Shown here one piece after another: positions 28,002-36,613 of a DNA stretch of 64,000 nucleotides. A model generated the notes under the pieces. It searched no databases. It worked only from the letters and a program-made list of their open reading frames with translations, and was not told the DNA's origin. The stretch is from the NCBI RefSeq assembly GCF_002105195.1, contig NZ_MUHU01000025.1:62001-126000 (forward strand), read 5' to 3'. A program made the translations under genes and the position numbers. The DNA is from Derxia lacustris. GTDB taxonomy: Bacteria; Pseudomonadota; Gammaproteobacteria; Burkholderiales; Burkholderiaceae_E. Every line of letters starts with the position of its first letter. The stretch's first letter is position 1.

Positions 28002-28874
28002 ATGAAGCTGCTGCTCAAGTTCAATCTCGTGTTCCTGCTGGTGTTCGCCGCCGGCTTCGCGCTGTCGGCGGTGGTCGCGCGCAATCTGCTGCAGGAAAAC
28101 GCCAAGGACGAGGTGCTGGATCGCGGCCGCCTCATCATGGAATCGGCGGTGGCGGTGGCCGGCTACACCTCGACGCAGATTGCGCCGCTGCTGGTCGCGC
28201 AGATGGAAGACCACTTCCTGCCGCAGTCGGTGCCGTCCTACTCGTCGTTCGAGGTGGTGAATGCGATCGGCAAGCTGCGCCCCGAATACGCCTACAAGCC
28301 GGCCACGCTCAATCCGACCAATCCGCGCGATCACGCGCGCGACTGGGAGGCCGACGTGATCCAGCGCTTTCGCCAGGACGATGCGCCCGACGAGGCGGTC
28401 GGCGAACGCGGCACGCCGACCGGCCGCTCGCTCTATGTGGCGCGCCCGATCCGCATCACCGACGCGGCCTGTCTGCGCTGCCACAGCACGCCGGCGGCGG
28501 CGCCGCGCTCGCTGGTCGAGCAGTACGGCGGCGTGAACGGCTTTGGCTGGCAGTTCAACGAGGTGGTCGGCGCACGCATCGTGTCGGTGCCGATGTCGGT
28601 GCCGCTGGCGCGCGCCGATCACGCCTTTCAGGTGGTGCTGGCGCTGCTGGCGGCGATGTTCGTGGCCATCGGCCTCACGCTCAACCTGATGCTGTACTGG
28701 ATGGTGATCCGGCCGGTGAGCCGGCTGTCGGCGGTGGCCGACCGGGTGAGCATGGGCGAGCTGGACGTGGCCGACTTCGAGTTCCGCGCGCGCGACGAGA
28801 TCGGCGTGCTGGCGGCCTCGGTGGCGCGCATGCGGCGCAGCCTGGTGCATGCGATGAAGCTGCTGGAACGCTGA
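28002..28874 (+). CDS. Membrane heme-binding sensor (Tll0287-like/DUF3365) ending in HAMP
   Basis: A 290-aa inner-membrane protein. TM1 is at about 5-27. The periplasmic DUF3365/Tll0287-like domain (about 28-195) contains the c-type heme motif C157-L-R-C-H161 in 'DAACLRCHSTPAAAP' and the family's 'FNEVVGARIVSVPMSVPLA'. TM2 is at about 208-232, then a single HAMP (about 233-285) with 'RPVSRLSAVADRVSMGELDV'. The chain ends there with no kinase, cyclase or methyl-accepting domain. The Ser/Thr kinase gene starts 7 bp downstream, so HAMP probably signals to it directly. Redox or gas sensing is an inference from the heme motif. Confidence 0.85.
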   Translation: MKLLLKFNLVFLLVFAAGFALSAVVARNLLQENAKDEVLDRGRLIMESAVAVAGYTSTQIAPLLVAQMEDHFLPQSVPSYSSFEVVNAIGKLRPEYAYKPATLNPTNPRDHARDWEADVIQRFRQDDAPDEAVGERGTPTGRSLYVARPIRITDAACLRCHSTPAAAPRSLVEQYGGVNGFGWQFNEVVGARIVSVPMSVPLARADHAFQVVLALLAAMFVAIGLTLNLMLYWMVIRPVSRLSAVADRVSMGELDVADFEFRARDEIGVLAASVARMRRSLVHAMKLLER

Positions 28875-28881
28875 GCCGGCC

Positions 28882-30228
28882 ATGAACCTGCCCGCACGAC
28901 TCGGCAAGTACACCGTCATCGGCCTGATCGGCGAGGGCGCGATGGGCGTGGTGTACCGCGCCGTCGATCCCGACATCGGCCGCACGGTGGCGATCAAGAC
29001 GCTGCGCGCCAGCGCCCGCACGCCGGGCGCGGCCGAGCGCTTTCTCAACGAGGCGCGCGCCGTCGGCCGGCTGTCGCATCCGGGCATCGTGGCCATCCAC
29101 GAGTACGGCCAGGACGGCGACCACGCCTTCATCGTGATGGAGCACATCGAGGGCCGCACGCTGGCGCAGATCCTCGACGCCATTCCGGTGCCGGGCGAGC
29201 AGGCCACGTTGCGGGTGATGGACCAGCTGCTCGGCGCGCTCGACTGCGCCCATCGCGCGGGCGTGCTGCACCGCGACATCAAGCCCGGCAATCTCATCGA
29301 CACGCCGCAGCGCCAGATCAAGGTGACCGACTTCGGCATCGCGCGCATCGCCGGCAACGGCGCGCCGACCGCGACCCAGGTGGGCACGCCGGGCTACATG
29401 GCGCCCGAGCAGTACTCGGGCGCGCCGGTCGGGCCGGTGACCGACGTGTTCGGCGCCGGCGTGCTGCTGTACCGCATGCTCTGCGGCCGGGCGCCGTTTC
29501 GCGGCACGCCGGAAAACATCCTCTACAAGCTGCTCAACGAGACGCCGCCGCCGCCGAGCCGGCTGCTGACGCCGCCCGGCCGCGATGCGCGCTACGACGC
29601 GATTGCGCTCAAGGCCATCGCGCGCGATCCGGACCGGCGCTATTCGAGCGCCGCCGCCTTCCGCAGCGCGCTGCGCCAGGCCGCCGATGGCGATGCGGTG
29701 ATCGTGCCGACGCGCGCGCCGACCACCGGCCCGGCGGCCCAGCCAACCTGGACGCCGGCGAGCGGCGGCCTGAGCGACGACGAACTGGCGCGCGCCGAGC
29801 TCGCGCTGACCGAGGCGATCGGCCCGGTCGCGCGCACGCTGGTACGCAATGCGGCGCGCCACAGCGCCGATCTGGCCGAGCTGGCGCGCCAGCTGGCCGG
29901 CAGTCTCGACAGTGCCGCGCGGACGGCATTCCTGGCCCGGCTGAGCGGCATGCCGCGCAGCGGCGCCGACTCACGCCGGACCGCGACCGGCACCGGCAGC
30001 ACCGGCACGGCAGCCGCCACGCCGGCCGACGAGGATGCGATCACGCCCGAGCGGCTCGACCGCCTGCGGCTGGCCATCACTGCGCAGATGGGGCCGGTCG
30101 CCGCCATCGTCATCCGGCGGGCCCAGGCCAATGCGCACGGCTGGTCCGATCTGCTGCGCCGCGTGGTCGACGAGGTGGCGACCGGCGCCGACCGCGATGC
30201 GCTGATGGCCAGCCTGCGCCGGCTCTAG
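28882..30228 (+). CDS. Soluble Ser/Thr protein kinase with duplicated C-terminal module
   Basis: A 448-aa Hanks-type kinase. Residues 10-270 contain all key elements: P-loop GEGAMG (17-22), K39 in 'VAIKTL', catalytic HRD (130-132) in 'HRDIKPGN', DFG (150-152) and 'MAPEQ' (173-177). There is no transmembrane segment and no PASTA or other sensor. After a Pro-rich linker come two copies of a helical module (about 297-354 and 387-448) that share a 'GPVA' core: 'ALTEAIGPVARTLVRNA' and 'AITAQMGPVAAIVIRRA'. The gene lies 7 bp after the heme-sensor gene and is presumably its partner. Substrates are unknown. Confidence 0.92.
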   Translation: MNLPARLGKYTVIGLIGEGAMGVVYRAVDPDIGRTVAIKTLRASARTPGAAERFLNEARAVGRLSHPGIVAIHEYGQDGDHAFIVMEHIEGRTLAQILDAIPVPGEQATLRVMDQLLGALDCAHRAGVLHRDIKPGNLIDTPQRQIKVTDFGIARIAGNGAPTATQVGTPGYMAPEQYSGAPVGPVTDVFGAGVLLYRMLCGRAPFRGTPENILYKLLNETPPPPSRLLTPPGRDARYDAIALKAIARDPDRRYSSAAAFRSALRQAADGDAVIVPTRAPTTGPAAQPTWTPASGGLSDDELARAELALTEAIGPVARTLVRNAARHSADLAELARQLAGSLDSAARTAFLARLSGMPRSGADSRRTATGTGSTGTAAATPADEDAITPERLDRLRLAITAQMGPVAAIVIRRAQANAHGWSDLLRRVVDEVATGADRDALMASLRRL

Positions 30229-30232
30229 CGCG

Positions 30233-31066
30233 CTACAGCGCGCGCCGCGCCGTCACGCTCGACATCACCGCGCCGGCCGGCAGGCCCATGCGCGTGGCCG
30301 GCCCCGAACTGCCACCGCCGCGCCCGTTGCGCGCCGCCACCGCCACGGCCGTGGCCACATCGCCGGCCGGAACGACGCGGCGCAGGCTTTCGTGCACCGT
30401 GCCGGCTTCGGGCCGCGCGCCGCGCACGCCCTCGATCCACCGCATCATCCGCACGCCGTCCACCAGGTGCAGCTCGCGCTCGCCGATGATGGCGCAGGCC
30501 TCGCGCGTGAAGCCGCCGCTGGTCACCAGGAAGGCGCCGCGCGCGCCGGTCGCCTGCATCGCCGCGAACAGGTCGCCGATGGCGCTCGCGCCGACGCGCC
30601 GGTCGGCCAGATGGCGCCAGCGCAGCAGATAGAGCTCGCCGTCCGGACGCAGCAGCCGCGCATCGGGCAGATCGATCGGCAGCGCATCGGCCGGCGCCGC
30701 CTCGGGCTGGTCGGGCGCCGACATGAAGCCGCGCTGCGCCAGCGCGATCAGCAGCAGCGGCTCGATCACGCTGAAATCGGGCAGACCGCCGTTGCGCGCC
30801 GGACTGCGCGCCGGCGCCGGCGCCACCTGGCGCACCGACAGCCCGGCGAGCACGGCGCAGAACAGCGGCAGCAGGTACTGCCCGGCATCGGCCAGCCCGA
30901 CCACCAGATCGACCGGCAGCGGCCCGACGCCGGTGACCGGCCCGGCGGCGAATTCGTGCAGCAGCCAGCCCAGCGCCAGCCCCAGCACGATGAAAACCCA
31001 CCAGCGCACCTGGCGCAGCGGAGCGGTACCGGGGCGAGAGGCAGGGGCGCGGCTGGACATGGGCAT
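30233..31066 (-). CDS. Membrane-anchored Mrr-like (restriction endonuclease-fold) protein
   Basis: A 277-aa protein (275 aa if the ATG at 31060 is used). Two transmembrane helices lie near residues 20-40 and 52-72. The C-terminal region has 'YLLRWRHLADRRVGASAIGD' and 'MQATGARGAFLVTSGGFTRE', the strand-helix-strand pattern of the Mrr_cat domain. The usual D...QxK catalytic pattern is not intact: the place of 'QxK' reads 'RWRH'. This suggests a non-nucleolytic descendant of the fold. It is convergent with the kinase gene (4-bp gap). The function is unknown. Confidence 0.7.
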   Translation of the reverse strand: MPMSSRAPASRPGTAPLRQVRWWVFIVLGLALGWLLHEFAAGPVTGVGPLPVDLVVGLADAGQYLLPLFCAVLAGLSVRQVAPAPARSPARNGGLPDFSVIEPLLLIALAQRGFMSAPDQPEAAPADALPIDLPDARLLRPDGELYLLRWRHLADRRVGASAIGDLFAAMQATGARGAFLVTSGGFTREACAIIGERELHLVDGVRMMRWIEGVRGARPEAGTVHESLRRVVPAGDVATAVAVAARNGRGGGSSGPATRMGLPAGAVMSSVTARRAL

Positions 31067-31398
31067 TTTTTCTAGGATCGATAGGTGGGGCACCGAAGAC
31101 CTGCGGGATGCCGTACCGATACTTTGCCGCGCCCATACGGCGACGCAGCCTTGCCCTGCACGCGCCGAAATCGAAAGTTTCACAGACCGCGCCAAGCTCC
31201 CACGCCTGGGGCAGGCCTCGCTTCCGCGTGACGGGACGGCGCTGCGCCCATCGGACGAAATCGTCTGCATGTAGGCATTCACAAGCGCAACTTCGGCGAA
31301 GTGCTGCCAATTGCCACGGAATTCTGCCCAACCACAACCCGGAAAATCTCCGAGCGGCGGCAGGTGAAATGCATCGCCCGATCGGGCGAGCCGCGATT
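31067..31398. other. 332-bp region without a gene, between gspE and the Mrr-like gene
   Basis: Lies downstream of gspE and upstream of the Mrr-like gene. The T-rich stretch at 31066-31072 next to the Mrr-like start may be promoter or leader sequence. I see no terminator hairpin after gspE and no conserved RNA motif. Confidence 0.4.
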
Positions 31399-32928
31399 TC
31401 AGTCGCGCGTGACCCGCACCACTTCCTCGATCGAGGTGGCGCCGCTGTCGATCCAGCGCTGGCCGTCGTCACGCATGCTGCGCATGCCGCTGCGCAGGCC
31501 GAGCCGGCGGATTTCGAGCTCGTTGGCGGCGTTGTGGATCAGGCCGCGCTGCTCCTCGTCGATGACCAGCAGCTCGTAGATGCCCGAGCGGCCGATGTAG
31601 CCGCTGCGATGGCAGCGCTCGCAGCCCACGGCGCGCCACACCTGCCGGCCGTCGACGGTCTCGGGCTTCTTGCAGTGCGGGCACAGGCGCCGGATCAGCC
31701 GCTGCGCCATCACGCCCAGCACGGTCGAGCTGAGCAGGAAGGGCTCGACGCCCATGTCGGCCAGCCGCGTGATCGCGCTCGCCGAGTCGTTGGTGTGCAG
31801 CGTGGCCAGCACCAGATGGCCGGTGAGCGAGGCCTGGACCGCGATCTGCGCCGTCTCCAGATCGCGGATCTCGCCGATCATGATGACGTCCGGGTCCTGC
31901 CGCAGGATGGCCCGCAGCGCCTTGCCAAAGCTCATGTCGATGCGCGCATTCACCTGGGTCTGGCCGATGCCGGGCAGGTCGTACTCGATCGGATCCTCGA
32001 CCGTCATGATGTTGGTGGTGCTCGCATCCAGCCGCTGCATCGCGGCATAGAGCGTGGTGGTCTTGCCCGAGCCGGTCGGGCCGGTCACCAGAATGATTCC
32101 GTGCGGCTGCTTCACCAGCCGGTCGAAGGTGGCGAGCGTGTCGGGCGCCATGCCCAGCTTGCCGAGGTCGAGCCGGCCGGCTTCCTTGTCGAGCAGACGC
32201 AGCACGGCGCGTTCGCCGTGGCCGGTGGGCAGCGTGCTCACGCGCACGTCCACCGGCTTGCCGGCCACGCGCAGCGTGATGCGGCCGTCCTGCGGCAGGC
32301 GTTTTTCGGCGATGTCGAGCTGGGCCATGATCTTGATGCGGCTGATGAGCGCCGCATGCAGCGCCCGCCGTGGCCGCGCGATGTCGCGCAGCGTGCCGTC
32401 GATGCGAAAGCGCACCACCGAGTTCTGCTCGAAGGGCTCGATGTGGATGTCGCTCGCGCCGTCGCGCGACGCCTGCGTGAGCAGCGCGTTGATCATGCGG
32501 ATGATCGGCGCGTCGTCCTCGACCTCCAGCAAATCCTCGACCGCCGGGATGTCCTGCAACAGCCGCGTGATGTCCACATCGGCCTCGGCCTCGTCGACGA
32601 TGCGCGCGGCCTCGCCGTCGATCTGCGCGTAGGCGGTGCGCAGCGCGGTCTCGACCTCGGGCGCGGTCTTCCAGGCCGTGGGCAGCGCGCCGAGCCGGCG
32701 CGTCACCTCGGCGAGCGCATCGGGATCGGTCTCGGCGCAAATCCACAACTCGGTCGGCAAGCCGTCGCGCGCCACCAGCGCCAGCTTCGCGTCGCGCGCG
32801 AAGGCATAGGGCAGCTGGCGCGCGTTCTCGGCCGGCGCTGGCGTGGCGGCCGGGCTGTCGCCGGTGGCCAGCGAAGCCAGCGTCGCGGTGCTGGCGGTAT
32901 CGGCGACGAGGCTGTCGGTGCTGCTCAT
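31399..32928 (-). CDS. gspE: Type II secretion ATPase GspE
   Basis: A 509-aa cytoplasmic hexameric ATPase that powers pseudopilus assembly. Visible elements: N1E-like region (about 35-120); Walker A GPTGSGKT (283-290); Asp box 'EDPIEYDLPGIGQTQV'; Walker B 'DPDVIMIGEIRD'; His box 'TGHLVLATLHTNDS'; and the tetracysteine zinc site with C416, C419, C436 and C439. It is the last gene of the minus-strand gsp run. The usual partner gspF is missing from its 3' side and is found at 151-1404. ATG at 32928 was chosen; upstream codons are Arg-rich and atypical. Confidence 0.96.
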   Translation of the reverse strand: MSSTDSLVADTASTATLASLATGDSPAATPAPAENARQLPYAFARDAKLALVARDGLPTELWICAETDPDALAEVTRRLGALPTAWKTAPEVETALRTAYAQIDGEAARIVDEAEADVDITRLLQDIPAVEDLLEVEDDAPIIRMINALLTQASRDGASDIHIEPFEQNSVVRFRIDGTLRDIARPRRALHAALISRIKIMAQLDIAEKRLPQDGRITLRVAGKPVDVRVSTLPTGHGERAVLRLLDKEAGRLDLGKLGMAPDTLATFDRLVKQPHGIILVTGPTGSGKTTTLYAAMQRLDASTTNIMTVEDPIEYDLPGIGQTQVNARIDMSFGKALRAILRQDPDVIMIGEIRDLETAQIAVQASLTGHLVLATLHTNDSASAITRLADMGVEPFLLSSTVLGVMAQRLIRRLCPHCKKPETVDGRQVWRAVGCERCHRSGYIGRSGIYELLVIDEEQRGLIHNAANELEIRRLGLRSGMRSMRDDGQRWIDSGATSIEEVVRVTRD

Positions 32929-32965
32929 GGCGTGATTCCCTGGATGCGAGGCGAGGTCCGCGCCG

Positions 32966-35764
32966 TCATTGCGGCTGGGTCGGCGCGATCTTCTGGCTCG
33001 GCTGGCCGGCGGCATTGGCGCCACCGCCCTGCGGCGTGATCGCGCTCTCGGGCGTGCGCGCATCGCCGGGTGCGGGCTGCATCAGCATGGCCGGCGACTT
33101 GATCGTGAAGCTGCCGTCGAGCGCCGGCATCTGCATGCCGCGCGTGTCGGGCAGGATGAAGCTCGGCGCCGGCTGCTGCTCGGAGGTGCGCACCCGCATG
33201 TAGTCGTAGCGGTCCACCGTCACGCTCTGCGAATCGACGAGGTTGCGGATGATGCGCGGCCGCAGGAACACCATCAGATTGGTCTTCTTGCGCTCGCGGT
33301 TGCTGTAGCGGAACAGCGCGCCCAGGTAGGGGATGTCGCCGAGCAGCGGCACCTTGCTCACCGAGTCGGTGATCTCGTCCTGCACCAGGCCGCCCAGCAC
33401 GATGATCTGGCCATCGTCGACCACCACGCTCGAATCGATCTGGCGCGTGTTGGTGATGATCCCGGCCGCCAGCGAGGTGCTCACCACGTTCGACACTTCC
33501 TGGTGAATCTGCATGCGCACGCCGCCGCCCTCGGACACCGCCGGCTTGACATGCAGCGTCAGGCCCACGTCCTTGCGCTCGATGGTCTGGAACGGATTGA
33601 CCGTGGACGTGCCGCTGCTGGAGCTGGTGCTGCTGGAGTTGCTGTACTGGCCGGTGATGAAGGGCACGTTCTGGCCCACGACGATCTTGGCTTCCTCGTT
33701 GTCGAGCGTGAGCAGATTGGGCGTGGACAGCACGTTGGCATTGGTGTTGGTCTCGAGCGCGCGCGCCAGCAGGCCAAAGTTGGTGTACGTGGTGCCGGCG
33801 ATGGTGATGGTGCCGCGCACGAGGCCCAGGTTCAGCCCCTGGCCCACGCTCGCCACGTTGGCGGCGGCGGTCAGGATGTTGGTGCCGCTGCTGCCGAAGT
33901 TGGTGCCGCCGATCACGTTGGTGCCGCTGCCGTTGAGACCCGACAGGTCCTGCCACTGGATGCCGAATTCGGCCGACTTGTCCGCCGACACCTCGACGAT
34001 CAGCGCCTCGATGTAGACCTGCGCGCGGCGCGCATCGAGCTTCTCGATGATGTCGCGCAGGTTGCGATAGATCGGCTCCGGCGCGGTGATGATGAGCGTG
34101 TTGGTCGCCGGATCGGCCTGCACGATGCCGCCCTGCTGGCTGCTGCCCGACGACGACGAGCCAAAGCCCGACGACGAGCTGCTGCTGCCAAAACCGCTGC
34201 CGCTGCTGCCGCCCGAACTGCCGCCAAAGCCCGATCCGCTGCTGCCGCCGCTGTTGCCGCCCAGCCCGCCGGTATTGCCGCCGATGCCGCCACTGCCGCC
34301 GCTTGCGCTGCCACCGCTGCCACTGCCGCTCGACAGAAAGCTGCTGCCGCTGCTGCCGGTCTGGCCGCCCGCGCTCGAACCGTCGGCGGTGATGATCGAG
34401 CGCAGCGTGGCTGCCAGCCGCACCGCATCGGCATTCTTGAGATAGACCACATTGATGTTGCCCTTGCCGGCGCTCGGGATGTCGAGCTTGGCGACCAGGC
34501 TGCGCACGCTGTCGGCGCGCGCCTTGCTGCTGGCGCGCAGCAGCAGCGCATTGCTGCGCTGGTCGGCCATGATCGTCACCTTCTGGCCCGGATCGGTCTG
34601 ACCGCCGCGCTGGCTGTCGTCGAGCATGCGGGTGAGCAGCGCCGCCATGTCGACCGCCAGGCCGTACTTGAGCGGAATCACTTCCAGCTCGGCGGCGGCC
34701 GGCACGTCGACGTTGGCGATGATGCGTTCGATGCGGCGGATGTTTTCCGCGTAATCGGTAATCACCAGCGAGTTGTTCGACGGGTAGGCGGTGATGGTGT
34801 TGTTGGGGCTGATGAGCGGCCGCAGCACCGGCACCATCGCGCTGGCCGACTCGTAGTTGAGCCGGAAGATCTGCGTCACCACCTGATCGCCGCGATTGCC
34901 CGGCGTCAGCCCGGCCACCGGCCCGCTTTGCAGCTTGGCGTCGGCCTCGGGCAGCACCTTGGCATAGGCGCCGTCCTCGACCACTGCAAAGCCTTGCAGC
35001 CTCAGCACAGACAGCAGCATGCGATAGGCCTCGGCGCGCGGCACCGGATTGGGCGTCGCCAGCGTCACCTGCCCGCGCACGCGCGGATCGACGATGAAGG
35101 TGCGGTTGGTCATCTGGCCGATGGCGCCGACCACGGCATCGAGATCGGCGTTGACGAAGTTGAGCGACACCAGATCGCTCTGCGCCGGCGCGGTGGCGGC
35201 CGGCGCGGCCAGTGCCGCCGGCGTGCCGGCCAGCGCCGACGTGGCAAGCGCGGCAGCGGCCACGCCGCGCGCGGCGGCGCGCACCAGCCGGCCGCCGGCG
35301 CCCGGCGCGGGCACGGCGCTGACGCCCGATGGCCCGTCGCTGAAGCGCGGGCCGCTGCCGGCACCGGCCGCCAGCGCGGCAAGCGAGACGGCCGGCGCCG
35401 CGCCCTCGGCGGGCAGGACGGCATCGGCACGGTGGACGGGATGGGCGGCGGGCTTGGCGGGGGGCGTCTTCGTCACTGTCTTGGCATGAGGTATCCGGGC
35501 CGCCGGAGCGGTGCGGACGGATTGCGCGGCTGCGGTCTTGCTGGCGGATGTCTTGCGGGCGGCGGCCGGACGGGCGGTGGCGGGCGCGGTGCGCTGACCG
35601 GCCTTGGCCGGACCGGCGGCATGCGACGCCGACGCATGGGTTTCGCGCGCGGCGGCCTCGGGCAGACCGGCGGCAAACGGCGCGACCAGCGCCAGCACCG
35701 CAAGGCTGCGCCCGTTGAACGCGGCGGAAATGGCGGCGGCGATCGTGGCGGCGGGATGTCTCAT
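32966..35764 (-). CDS. gspD: Type II secretion secretin GspD, with long N-terminal extension
   Basis: The outer-membrane secretin channel. From ATG 35764 the protein is 932 aa, longer than the usual 650-780. N0 begins at about residue 195 ('DLVSLNFVNADLDAVVGAIG'), then N1-N3, then the secretin core with 'VPLLGDIPYLGALFR'. N3 contains a Ser/Gly-rich loop of about 80 residues (463-546, positions 34127-34378). Residues 1-155 are Ala/Pro/Lys-rich. A second signal-peptide-like stretch occurs at about 161-187, beginning at a GTG (35284), so the true start may be there and give 772 aa. The ATG overlaps the gspN stop (ATGA), which favours 35764. It precedes gspE by 37 bp. Confidence 0.93.
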   Translation of the reverse strand: MRHPAATIAAAISAAFNGRSLAVLALVAPFAAGLPEAAARETHASASHAAGPAKAGQRTAPATARPAAARKTSASKTAAAQSVRTAPAARIPHAKTVTKTPPAKPAAHPVHRADAVLPAEGAAPAVSLAALAAGAGSGPRFSDGPSGVSAVPAPGAGGRLVRAAARGVAAAALATSALAGTPAALAAPAATAPAQSDLVSLNFVNADLDAVVGAIGQMTNRTFIVDPRVRGQVTLATPNPVPRAEAYRMLLSVLRLQGFAVVEDGAYAKVLPEADAKLQSGPVAGLTPGNRGDQVVTQIFRLNYESASAMVPVLRPLISPNNTITAYPSNNSLVITDYAENIRRIERIIANVDVPAAAELEVIPLKYGLAVDMAALLTRMLDDSQRGGQTDPGQKVTIMADQRSNALLLRASSKARADSVRSLVAKLDIPSAGKGNINVVYLKNADAVRLAATLRSIITADGSSAGGQTGSSGSSFLSSGSGSGGSASGGSGGIGGNTGGLGGNSGGSSGSGFGGSSGGSSGSGFGSSSSSSGFGSSSSGSSQQGGIVQADPATNTLIITAPEPIYRNLRDIIEKLDARRAQVYIEALIVEVSADKSAEFGIQWQDLSGLNGSGTNVIGGTNFGSSGTNILTAAANVASVGQGLNLGLVRGTITIAGTTYTNFGLLARALETNTNANVLSTPNLLTLDNEEAKIVVGQNVPFITGQYSNSSSTSSSSGTSTVNPFQTIERKDVGLTLHVKPAVSEGGGVRMQIHQEVSNVVSTSLAAGIITNTRQIDSSVVVDDGQIIVLGGLVQDEITDSVSKVPLLGDIPYLGALFRYSNRERKKTNLMVFLRPRIIRNLVDSQSVTVDRYDYMRVRTSEQQPAPSFILPDTRGMQMPALDGSFTIKSPAMLMQPAPGDARTPESAITPQGGGANAAGQPSQKIAPTQPQ

Positions 35765-36549
35765 GGGCTTCCGATCCGGAGCGCGACGCCGTCGTTGCTG
35801 GACGGGCCGAGCAGGTTCATCAAGGGTTGCAGTTGGGCGCTGCGGTCGGCCGCAGCCGAGGCGCGGCCAGTGAAGCCGAAGCGACCGTTGGGCTGCCAGC
35901 GGCCGTTGCCATTGAGGCTGAGCGGGCCTTGCAGCGTGACCAGGGCGAGCGCGAAGCCGCCGTTGCCGTCGGGCCGCGCATCGAGCCGGTAGCTGCCGAG
36001 CGGCGCCACCGCCGACACGGCCGAGCGCGCATCGCGCCACTCCAGCCGCAGCGGGCCTTGCGGCAGGCCGCCGGTCCAGCCGAGCGCATCCCAGCCGGCT
36101 TCGAGCCGGCCGCCGAGCCGCAGCGTGTTGAACGGCGCGCCGATGCCTTCGAGCACCTCGACCGGCAGCAGCAGTCGGCCGGCCGACAGCGACAGCGGCC
36201 CGGCCAGGCCCACTTCGAGCAGCACCGGCGTGGGGAAGACCGCTGCCCCGCTCAACGCCAGCCGCAGCCGCAGCGGCGCCAGCGCCAGCCCGGCAAAGCG
36301 CCATTCCACCGCGCCGGGGAAGGCGCGGATGCTTTCCTCGTCGGTCTGGCCGCCGCTGCGCAGCGCCGGACGGCCGCTGCCGTGCCAGACCGTGCCGGCG
36401 GTTTCGAGCAGCAGCGCGCGGCCGCCCGAACCCAGTGCCAGCGCCTGCCCGAGCCAGGCCGCCGGCAGCGCCGGCAGCGCACCCGCGAGCAGGCCGAGCA
36501 GCCCCGCAAATGCAAAGGCCAGCAGCCGGAGCGCGAGGCGCAGCTTCAT
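35761..36549 (-). CDS. gspN: Type II secretion protein GspN
   Basis: A 262-aa protein with one N-terminal transmembrane helix ('LRLLAFAFAGLLGLLAGALP') and a periplasmic domain with 'GTVWHGSGRPAL', 'VEWRFAGLALAPLRLRL' and 'LSLNGNGRWQPNGRFGFTG', the pattern of GspN. Not all T2SSs have or need GspN. It may link the inner-membrane platform to the secretin. It lies between gspM (64-bp gap) and gspD (4-bp overlap). An ATG at 36639 would add 30 residues; 36549 puts the helix at the N-terminus. Confidence 0.88.
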   Translation of the reverse strand: MKLRLALRLLAFAFAGLLGLLAGALPALPAAWLGQALALGSGGRALLLETAGTVWHGSGRPALRSGGQTDEESIRAFPGAVEWRFAGLALAPLRLRLALSGAAVFPTPVLLEVGLAGPLSLSAGRLLLPVEVLEGIGAPFNTLRLGGRLEAGWDALGWTGGLPQGPLRLEWRDARSAVSAVAPLGSYRLDARPDGNGGFALALVTLQGPLSLNGNGRWQPNGRFGFTGRASAAADRSAQLQPLMNLLGPSSNDGVALRIGSP

Positions 36550-36613
36550 GCGCGCACCTGCGCGGCGCGGCGCGGCCGGGCCGGGAAGGCTGTGGGCTGG
36601 CGGCGCGGGCAGC

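Noticed and set aside
30224-30250. GCGCG-rich hairpin between the kinase and the Mrr-like gene as a terminator
   Set aside because: Short alternating GC stem without a T tract; likely compositional.
32969-35992. 1007-codon plus-strand frame opposite gspD
   Set aside because: Antisense shadow; gspD is certain and the opposite product is Arg/Ala/His-rich low complexity.
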